From NCBI RefSeq assembly GCF_030152825.1, contig NZ_JASLIP010000072.1, positions 1-25,747 on the forward strand: a stretch of DNA of 25,747 nucleotides. The letters are read 5' to 3'. A model generated the notes under the pieces. That model was not told the DNA's origin. It searched no databases and saw nothing but the letters and a program-made list of their open reading frames with translations. Positions 1 to 5,380 of this stretch are shown here, one piece after another (positions within the stretch are counted from its first letter, which is position 1; every line of letters begins with the position of its first letter). The translations under genes were made by a program, and so were the position numbers. This DNA comes from Corynebacterium sp. (GTDB lineage: Bacteria; Actinomycetota; Actinomycetes; Mycobacteriales; Mycobacteriaceae).

Positions 1-1316
1 CGGTCCTGCGCGCCCAGCGCGACCTCGGCATCGACGTACCGGACGGGGTGGTCGAGGCCTACGAGGCGGTCGTCGAGAAGGTGGACCTCGACTCGATCGC
101 GGCGCGCGAGCGGGTCACCCGCCACGACGTGAAGGCGCGGATCGAGGAGTTCAGCGCGCTGGCCGGCCACGAGCAGATCCACAAGGGCATGACGAGCCGC
201 GACCTGACCGAGAACGTCGAGCAGCTCCAGGTCCGCCAGTCGCTCGAGCTGCTGCGCGACCGCAGCGTCGCCACCCTGGCCCGGCTCGCCCGGCTGGCCG
301 CCGAGCACGAGACCACCGTGATGGCCGGCCGCTCCCACAACGTGGCCGCGCAGGCGACCACGCTGGGCAAGCGGTTCGCGACCGTCGCCGACGAGATGCT
401 GATCGCCCTGGAGCGGGTCGAGGAGCTGCTGGCCCGCTACCCGCTGCGCGGCATCAAGGGCCCGATGGGCACCGCGCAGGACATGCTGGACCTGCTGGGC
501 GGCGACGAGGCGAAGCTCGCGCAGCTCGAAACACAGATCGCCGACGGCCTGGGCTTTAGCCAGGTCTTCAACTCCGTGGGCCAGGTCTACCCGCGCTCCC
601 TCGACTTCGACGCCCTGTCCGTCCTCGTGGAGCTGGGCGCGGCGATGAGCTCGCTGTGCATGACGATCCGCCTGATGGCGGGCAACGAGACCGTCACCGA
701 GGGCTTCAAGGAAGGCCAGGTCGGCTCGTCCGCGATGCCGCACAAGATGAACGCCCGCTCCTGCGAGCGCGTCGGCGGCATGCAGGTCCTGCTGCGCGGT
801 TACCTTACGATGGCGGCCGACCTCTCGGGTGCCCAGTGGAACGAGGGCGACGTCTTCTGCTCCGTCGTCCGCCGCGTCGCCCTGCCGGATGCCTTCTTCA
901 CCTTCGACGGCATGTGCGAGACCTTCCTCACCGTGCTCGACGAGTTCGGGGCCTTCCCAGCGATGATCGAGCGCGAGCTGGAGCGCTACCTGCCGTTCCT
1001 GGCCACCACCCGCATCCTCATGGCGGCGGTGCGCGCGGGCGTGGGCCGCGAGACCGCTCACGAGGTCATCAAGGAAAACGCCGTGGGCATGGCGCTGGAC
1101 ATGCGCGAGCGTGGCGCGGAGCAGAACCTCATCGAGCGCCTCGCCAACGACGAGCGTCTGCCGATGAATGAGCAGGATCTCCACGACGCCCTGGCCGACC
1201 GCAAGGCCTTCATCGGTGCGGCCGAGTCCCAGGTTTCTCGCGTGCTGGACCGCGTGGCATCCATCGTCCAGGCCCACCCGGATGCCGCGGCCTACACCCC
1301 TGGCGAGATTCTTTAA
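1..1316 (+). CDS. purB: Adenylosuccinate lyase (5' truncated by window edge)
   Basis: Fumarase/aspartase-superfamily lyase that splits SAICAR to AICAR plus fumarate and adenylosuccinate to AMP plus fumarate in the cytosol. The open frame runs in from the first bases (first full codon at 3), so the true start lies upstream; 437 residues are visible, and full-length family members are about 470. The superfamily signature GSSAMPHKMN is present near bases 721-750, followed by ARSCERV. TSRDLTENVEQ and GRSHNVAAQATTLGKRF match the two conserved substrate and His regions nearer the N terminus. A GTG at 48 lies inside conserved sequence and is not the real start. A strong hairpin follows the stop codon by 9 bases. 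Family assignment is secure. Confidence 0.96.
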   Translation, partial: VLRAQRDLGIDVPDGVVEAYEAVVEKVDLDSIAARERVTRHDVKARIEEFSALAGHEQIHKGMTSRDLTENVEQLQVRQSLELLRDRSVATLARLARLAAEHETTVMAGRSHNVAAQATTLGKRFATVADEMLIALERVEELLARYPLRGIKGPMGTAQDMLDLLGGDEAKLAQLETQIADGLGFSQVFNSVGQVYPRSLDFDALSVLVELGAAMSSLCMTIRLMAGNETVTEGFKEGQVGSSAMPHKMNARSCERVGGMQVLLRGYLTMAADLSGAQWNEGDVFCSVVRRVALPDAFFTFDGMCETFLTVLDEFGAFPAMIERELERYLPFLATTRILMAAVRAGVGRETAHEVIKENAVGMALDMRERGAEQNLIERLANDERLPMNEQDLHDALADRKAFIGAAESQVSRVLDRVASIVQAHPDAAAYTPGEIL

Positions 1317-1325
1317 ACCGGCACC

Positions 1326-1363
1326 GCTCCCACGTATTTCGGTAAATTCGAAGGCGTGGGAGC
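1326..1363 (+). promoter_or_regulatory. Hairpin between purB and nfeD, covering the nfeD GTG
   Basis: Perfect 9-bp arms GCTCCCACG (1326-1334) and CGTGGGAGC (1355-1363). Inside them a second short stem TTCG/CGAA (1338-1341 with 1349-1352) closes a loop of about 7 bases. The structure starts 9 bases after the purB stop and its 3' arm contains the GTG at 1356, the likely nfeD start. No T-run follows (ATTGATTTGG), so it could be a weak purB terminator, an attenuator or a translational control element. Its role is inference. Confidence 0.5.
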
Positions 1364-1784
1364 ATTGATTTGGTTTATCGCAGCCCTGGTCCTCGCCGGT
1401 CTTGAACTGGCGGCCGGGGAGTTCACCCTGCTCATGCTGGCCGGCGGCGCGACCGTCGGTGGTCTCGTGGAGTGGGCGGGCGCACCGACCTGGGCGGCCA
1501 TCGTCGCCTTCGGCGTCGCCACTGCTGGGCTGATCCTGTTCCTGCGCCCCATTCTTCGCCGTAGGCTGCACGGCCCGAAGGCGCTCGATACCTCCCAGCA
1601 GGCCTTGGTCGGCGCGACCGCTGAGGTTCTGGAGGACGTCGGTGCCCGCGGCGGGCAGATCCGCCTGGATGGCTCCATCTGGTCTGCACGTTCGATGGAC
1701 CCATCCGAGACCTTCACCAAGGGCGAAGAGGTCCACGTCATCGACATTGATGGCCCAACCGCTGTCGTGTGGAAACACGACTAG
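1356..1784 (+). CDS. NfeD-family membrane protein
   Basis: Short NfeD-like protein of 142 residues. Residues about 3-35 and 45-63 are hydrophobic and would form two or three membrane segments; the C-terminal part (about 80-142) matches the soluble OB-fold domain of the family (ALVGATAEVL, then GQIRLDGSIWSA). NfeD proteins act with SPFH/stomatin-type partners in membrane microdomains, and exactly such a gene follows 46 bases downstream. The start is uncertain: GTG at 1356 gives MGALIWF, but GAAGG at 1350-1354 is almost adjacent to it. TTG at 1365 has a better spacing and lies just outside the hairpin. The molecular function of the family is not well defined. Confidence 0.88.
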   Translation: MGALIWFIAALVLAGLELAAGEFTLLMLAGGATVGGLVEWAGAPTWAAIVAFGVATAGLILFLRPILRRRLHGPKALDTSQQALVGATAEVLEDVGARGGQIRLDGSIWSARSMDPSETFTKGEEVHVIDIDGPTAVVWKHD

Positions 1785-1830
1785 CGGGCAACGCAGTCCG
1801 TGAAAGAACCAACCAGGAAACGGTAAACAC

Positions 1831-3048
1831 ATGTCCGGCATGATCTTCCTCTTAGTTCTGTTGGCTTTCATCGCCCTCGTCGTGGTGAAATCCATCGCCC
1901 TGATCCCGCAAGGCGAGGCGGCCGTCATCGAGCGCCTCGGTAGCTACACCCGCTCCGTCTCGGGCGGGATCACGATCCTCGTTCCCTTTATCGACCGCGT
2001 CCGCGCCCGAGTGGATACCCGTGAGCGCGTGGTCTCCTTTCCACCGCAGGCGGTCATCACCCAGGACAACCTGACGGTCGCCATCGATACGGTCGTGACC
2101 TTCCAGATCAACGACCCCGCCAAGGCGATCTACGGCGTTGATAACTACATCGTCGGTGTGGAGCAGATTTCTGTGGCAACGCTGCGCGACGTGGTCGGTG
2201 GCATGACGCTGGAGGAGACGCTGACCTCCCGCGAGACGATCAACCGCCGACTGCGCGGTGAGCTCGACGCCGCGACTGCCCGGTGGGGGCTGCGCATCAG
2301 CCGAGTTGAGCTGAAGGCGATTGATCCGCCGCCGTCCATCCAGCAGTCCATGGAGATGCAGATGAAGGCGGATCGCGAGAAGCGCGCGATGATCCTCACC
2401 GCAGAGGGCCGCCGGGAGTCGGACATCAAGACCGCTGAGGGTGAAAAGCAGGCCCGCATCCTCTCCGCTGAGGGTGAGAAGCACGCCGCCATCCTGGCCG
2501 CCGAGGCCGAGCGCCAGGCGATGATCCTGCGCGCCGAGGGTGAGCGCGCCTCCCGCTACCTGGAAGCACAGGGTGAGGCGAAGGCCGTCCAGAAGATCAA
2601 CGCCGCCATCAAGGCTTCCAAGCTCACGCCGGAGGTGCTGGCCTTCCAGTACCTGGATAAGCTGCCGAAGCTGGCCCAGGGCCAGGCGTCGACGATGTGG
2701 ATGATCCCGTCCCAGTTCGGCGATTCCCTGGAGCAGTTCGCCAAGGCCTTCGCCAAGAAGGACGACGAGGGCGTGTTCCGCTACGAGCCGGCCCACGTGG
2801 ACGAGGACACCCGCGAGAAGGCCGAGGCGGATGACACGGAGGAGTGGTTCTCCACGGCTTCTGACCCGGAGATCGCCAAGGCCGTGGCCGCGGCGAACGC
2901 GGTGGCCAATAAGCCGGTGGAGGAGGACCCGATGGATCCAACGCCCAAGCCGCAACACGCTCGTAAGGAGTTCCCGGCTGAGCCGGTACAGCAGCCCGCC
3001 CCGCAGAGCGTGGATCCGCAGAATATGTGGACGAACCCTACGAATTAG
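1831..3048 (+). CDS. SPFH/Band 7 (stomatin/QmcA-like) membrane protein
   Basis: Stomatin/prohibitin-type protein of 405 residues. Residues 3-20 form one N-terminal membrane anchor, followed by the SPFH domain (about 24-200, with ALIPQGEAAVIERLGSY and VDTRERVVSFPPQ typical of the family). A long charged helix at about 190-265 carries an 11-residue repeat of the TAEGEKQARIL type, expected to form a coiled coil for oligomerisation. The C-terminal about 130 residues are acidic and Pro/Gln rich and probably disordered. AGGAA at 1815-1819 gives a usable ribosome site for ATG 1831. Pairing with the upstream nfeD gene suggests a membrane-microdomain or membrane quality-control role; this is inferred from family knowledge. 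Its position between purB and purC says nothing clear about purines. Confidence 0.93.
   Translation: MSGMIFLLVLLAFIALVVVKSIALIPQGEAAVIERLGSYTRSVSGGITILVPFIDRVRARVDTRERVVSFPPQAVITQDNLTVAIDTVVTFQINDPAKAIYGVDNYIVGVEQISVATLRDVVGGMTLEETLTSRETINRRLRGELDAATARWGLRISRVELKAIDPPPSIQQSMEMQMKADREKRAMILTAEGRRESDIKTAEGEKQARILSAEGEKHAAILAAEAERQAMILRAEGERASRYLEAQGEAKAVQKINAAIKASKLTPEVLAFQYLDKLPKLAQGQASTMWMIPSQFGDSLEQFAKAFAKKDDEGVFRYEPAHVDEDTREKAEADDTEEWFSTASDPEIAKAVAAANAVANKPVEEDPMDPTPKPQHARKEFPAEPVQQPAPQSVDPQNMWTNPTN
2398..2595 (+). repeat. Six 33-bp coding repeats (hendecad coiled coil)
   Basis: Six consecutive 33-base units inside the SPFH gene encode 11-residue units with the pattern xAEGExxAxIL; the units starting at 2431 and 2464 are the most similar to each other. 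The first and last units are more degenerate. This is a protein-level hendecad repeat common in SPFH proteins and is not a mobile or satellite sequence. Confidence 0.8.
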
Positions 3049-3098
3049 GGCGTACCTGGGGGAGGGCCTGGTGGGGGTCTAGCCGGGCCCAATCGCGG

Positions 3099-3115
3099 TG
3101 CTAGACTGTCTAGCC
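3099..3115 (+). promoter_or_regulatory. purC extended -10 promoter with overlapping palindrome; leaderless start
   Basis: TG at 3099-3100, one base, then TAGACT (3102-3107) makes an extended -10 of the TANNNT type used by corynebacterial SigA. The ATG at 3116 lies 8 bases after the hexamer, where transcription would begin, and no Shine-Dalgarno sequence is present, so the mRNA is probably leaderless. The hexamer lies in a perfect palindrome CTAGAC-T-GTCTAG (3101-3113), which could be an operator. Confidence 0.6.
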
Positions 3116-4009
3116 ATGCGACCAGAATTGTCTGATTACGAGCACATTTCCGCGGGTAAAGTCCGCGAGATCTACGAGATCGACGCAGAGCACCTGCTGA
3201 TGGTCGTCACGGATCGGATCAGTGCCTACGATTTCGTGCTCGACACCGATATTCCAGACAAGGGGCGGGTGCTCACCGCGATGAGCGCCTACTTCTTCGA
3301 GCAGATCGACTTCCCGAACCACCTCGCGGGCCCGCTGGATGACGAGCGTATCCCCGAGGAGGTGCTCGGTCGCGCCATGGTGTGCAAGAAGTTGGACATG
3401 GTTCCCTTCGAGTGCGTGGCTCGCGGCTACCTCACCGGCTCCGGCCTGAAGGAGTACGAGGCCACCGGTGCGGTTTGCGGCGTCAAGCTCCCGGAGGGCC
3501 TGGTCGAGGCCTCCAAGCTGGAGGAACCGATCTTCACCCCGGCGACGAAGGCCGAGATCGGGGATCATGACGAGAACGTCGGCTTCGACGTCGTCGTCAA
3601 GGACCTGGGGGAGGACCTCGCGGAAAGGCTGCGCACCGCAACCCTGGAGATCTACTCCCAGGCCGCGAAGATGGCCGAGGAGAAGGGCCTGATCCTGGCG
3701 GACACGAAGTTCGAGTTCGGCCTGGACAAGGCGGGCAACCTGGTGCTCGCCGACGAGGTGCTCACCCCGGACTCCTCCCGCTACTGGCCGGCTGACGGCT
3801 ACGAGGAGGGCAAGGTGCAGCCGAGCTTCGATAAGCAGTTCGTGCGTAACTGGCTGACCGGCCCGAAGTCTGGCTGGGATAAGAATGACGGTTCCCAGCC
3901 GCCGGAGCTGCCGGGCTCCGTGGTGGAGGCCACCCGCGCGCGCTACGTGGAGGCCTACGAGCGCATCTCCGGCAAGCGTTTCGCCGACTGGATCGGCAGC
4001 TGCGTCTAA
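3116..4009 (+). CDS. purC: Phosphoribosylaminoimidazole-succinocarboxamide (SAICAR) synthase
   Basis: ATP-dependent ligase that joins CAIR and aspartate to give SAICAR, the substrate of the PurB encoded at the start of the window. The protein has 297 residues, normal for the actinobacterial enzyme. Both family signatures are present: LILADTKFEFG and LADEVLTPDSSRYWP. The N terminus ISAGKVREIYE is the conserved nucleotide-binding start region. ATG 3116 was chosen over an in-frame GTG at 3098 because the conserved sequence begins just after it and a -10 element sits 8 bases upstream. The gene is followed by a strong terminator and faces the SGNH hydrolase gene. Confidence 0.96.
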   Translation: MRPELSDYEHISAGKVREIYEIDAEHLLMVVTDRISAYDFVLDTDIPDKGRVLTAMSAYFFEQIDFPNHLAGPLDDERIPEEVLGRAMVCKKLDMVPFECVARGYLTGSGLKEYEATGAVCGVKLPEGLVEASKLEEPIFTPATKAEIGDHDENVGFDVVVKDLGEDLAERLRTATLEIYSQAAKMAEEKGLILADTKFEFGLDKAGNLVLADEVLTPDSSRYWPADGYEEGKVQPSFDKQFVRNWLTGPKSGWDKNDGSQPPELPGSVVEATRARYVEAYERISGKRFADWIGSCV

Positions 4010-4020
4010 AACACGGCGTG

Positions 4021-4071
4021 CCCGGCAGGAAGCGCTGAACCCTTGGCTTAGCGCTCCCCGCACTCGCCGGG
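4021..4071. promoter_or_regulatory. Stem-loop after purC
   Basis: Outer arms CCCGGC (4021-4026) and GCCGGG (4066-4071) enclose an inner helix in which AGCGCT (4031-4036) pairs with AGCGCT (4050-4055) and continues with one mismatch. It starts 11 bases after the purC stop and is the first of three stem-loops in this convergent gap. No T-run follows; it may protect the purC mRNA 3' end. Confidence 0.4.
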
Positions 4072-4101
4072 ACGGTCGGAAAAGACCCGGGATAACGCTC
4101 A

Positions 4102-4135
4102 ACCCCGCTCAACCATCACGGTTGCGCGGGGTTTA
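4102..4135 (+). terminator. Intrinsic terminator of purC
   Basis: Inverted repeat AACCCCGCTCAACC (4102-4115) with GGTTGCGCGGGGTT (4121-4134), 14-base arms with one mismatch and a 5-base loop. It is followed by TTTAT on the plus strand, so it ends plus-strand transcription after purC. Confidence 0.85.
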
Positions 4136-4141
4136 TGCATT

Positions 4142-4165
4142 GCGCAGCGGATCACCGCGCTGCGC
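4142..4165 (-). terminator. Possible terminator of the SGNH hydrolase gene
   Basis: Perfect 8-bp arms GCGCAGCG (4142-4149) and CGCTGCGC (4158-4165) with an 8-base loop, 19 bases after the stop codon of the minus-strand gene. It lacks a T-run on the minus strand, so the assignment rests on position and stem stability. Confidence 0.4.
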
Positions 4166-4184
4166 GGGCGGTGTGGCTGGCCTA

Positions 4185-5000
4185 CTAGACGCGAGCAGCG
4201 TGCTTAGCGACCTCGGTGATGCCGTGGTGTGTGAGGTGTAGCGCCAGGTTGCGGTGCTGCGGGGCGACGTCGATGAGGCCGGTGATCCAGCGGTCGCGAG
4301 CGCACGTGTCGTGGCCGGCGGTCATTGGCTTAATGTCCACGAAGGTGGAGCGGGTGTCGCGGGAGGCATTCCTCGCTGCACGCTGCAGGGCATCCTCGAC
4401 CGGACGAGCCTTGACGACCAGGGACGGGGTGCCCTGTGGCAGCGGGTTCAGGTAGCAGGTCTGGCCGGCCGGGTTGGTGATCTGTGGGTAGCCGATGACC
4501 TTCACGCGAGCGTTCGGGGCCAGGCGCTTGACGTGATTGACGGTGTTGCGGATGGATACGCGCAGGTTGTTCTCGATCTGCGGGACCGGCATCTTGTCGT
4601 TCAAGATGTACGGGTAGGTGTCGTTAGCACCGGCGAAGATGACGACCTCGCGGGTCGCGCCGTTGAGCTTGCCGTCCTGGCGGGCCTTGTTCGCCAGGCT
4701 GGTGATGTGCTTGCCGCCAGTGCGGAAGGAAGCGCCGGAACAGGAGTAGTTGTCCACCGGGGCACGCTTGACGGACGCGTAAGCGTGCTTGAAGCGGTCG
4801 TCGGAGGCGCAGCCCACGCCGTTCATTGGCTTCGGATCGAGTGGAACGCCGCGCTGGGTCAGGTAGTGCTGGACGGTCGGGTTGGCCATGATCGAGTCGC
4901 CGAGCAGCACGGTGTTACCAGGAGCTGCGGAAGCTGTGGCAGGTGCCAGCATGGCGCCGAGAACAGCAACCACGGAGAGGGCGAGGGCCTTGAGACGCAT
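4185..5000 (-). CDS. Secreted SGNH/GDSL-type hydrolase (esterase/lipase family)
   Basis: Predicted exported serine hydrolase of 271 residues. The N terminus is a classic signal peptide: MRLK, a hydrophobic run, then ATASA before APG, so cleavage would fall near residue 25. The nucleophile motif LLGDSIM places the serine at about residue 36; FAGANDTYP is the block with the conserved Asn. The C-terminal histidine is probably in LTHHG, but the usual DxxH Asp is replaced (HLTH). Four cysteines (GVGCASDD, YSCSGAS, QTCYLN, HDTCARD) would form two disulfides, as in secreted actinobacterial members. ATG 5000 is preferred over ATG 5006 because AGGA on the minus strand sits 5 bases before it. The substrate cannot be read from sequence; an acyl ester or envelope lipid is likely. 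Confidence 0.88.
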   Translation of the reverse strand: MRLKALALSVVAVLGAMLAPATASAAPGNTVLLGDSIMANPTVQHYLTQRGVPLDPKPMNGVGCASDDRFKHAYASVKRAPVDNYSCSGASFRTGGKHITSLANKARQDGKLNGATREVVIFAGANDTYPYILNDKMPVPQIENNLRVSIRNTVNHVKRLAPNARVKVIGYPQITNPAGQTCYLNPLPQGTPSLVVKARPVEDALQRAARNASRDTRSTFVDIKPMTAGHDTCARDRWITGLIDVAPQHRNLALHLTHHGITEVAKHAARV

Positions 5001-5052
5001 ATTCATCCTATCTGTGGATTGGTGTAGAAGATTCGATGCTCGTTACAGCCGG

Positions 5053-5106
5053 ATTGTATTTGCTTCCCAGGGAAAATGAAACAAATGAGCATTATTGGGA
5101 GCAAAT
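5053..5106 (-). promoter_or_regulatory. Promoter of the SGNH hydrolase gene with inverted repeat
   Basis: On the minus strand TACAAT (plus 5053-5058) is a near-consensus -10, 52 bases before ATG 5000. Directly beside it lies an inverted repeat: ATTTGCTTCCCA (5058-5069) and TGGGAGCAAAT (5096-5106), identical apart from one missing base, with 26 bases between. The area is clearly more AT-rich than its surroundings. The repeat overlaps where RNA polymerase would bind, so an operator is plausible; the regulator is unknown. Confidence 0.5.
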
Positions 5107-5199
5107 TACAGAAGTTATGCAACGTATTGTGTCGCCCCGGTGGTTCTGGGACGTGCTCCTGCGCAGCTCACCGGGCTCGTGATCCGTGTCCGGTGCGGG

Positions 5200-5208
5200 T
5201 GCTAGCTT
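5200..5208 (+). promoter_or_regulatory. Extended -10 promoter before the ptrB leader
   Basis: TG at 5200-5201, one base, then TAGCTT (5203-5208) has the same form as the purC promoter (TG-C-TAGACT). Transcription would begin near 5215, just before the structured region at 5223-5325. No convincing -35 is seen. Confidence 0.45.
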
Positions 5209-5222
5209 AGGGGCTTAGCGAA

Positions 5223-5325
5223 ACCTGGAGCTGTGTGCGGACTGGTTGCCTGCCGGGGAGTGGTCCCCGCAGGTGGCGGCCGAACCTGGCTGCCATCCCA
5301 GCGCCAGTACAGCTGGCTCCCAGGT
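5223..5325 (+). ncRNA. Candidate structured leader or small RNA upstream of ptrB
   Basis: A multi-stem fold can be drawn by eye. A closing helix pairs ACCTGGAGC (5223-5231) with GCTCCCAGGT (5316-5325), with one bulged C. Inside are a 10-bp hairpin (5249-5259 with 5264-5273, one bulged C, loop GTGG) and a 7-bp hairpin with one G-U pair (5275-5281 with 5288-5294). A fourth stem GCCAG/CTGGC (5303-5307 with 5313-5317) competes with the closing helix, which would allow switching. It lies between an extended -10 and the GTG of ptrB. A weak stem AACAC/GTGTT followed by TTT (5337-5352) comes next. I could not match it to a known riboswitch, SRP RNA, tmRNA or RNase P RNA. Covariation is untested. Confidence 0.4.
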
Positions 5326-5380
5326 AACGAATTCATAACACTATCGTGTTTTGGCTAGAGAAGAAAGGTCAAGGGCTTTC

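Noticed and set aside
2398..2595. 33-bp repeats as a possible satellite or CRISPR-like array
   Set aside because: Units are contiguous, in frame and explained by an 11-residue coiled-coil repeat; there are no spacers.
1852..2958. Long Leu/Gly/Asp-rich frame opposite the SPFH gene
   Set aside because: Antisense shadow; its repeats only mirror the 33-bp coding repeats.
4254..5027. Plus-strand frame opposite the SGNH hydrolase
   Set aside because: The minus strand has a signal peptide, GDS motif and paired cysteines; the plus frame has no family features.
5223..5325. Possible SRP 4.5S RNA, tmRNA, c-di-AMP or cobalamin riboswitch
   Set aside because: The conserved core sequences of these RNAs were not found; kept only as an unclassified structured region.
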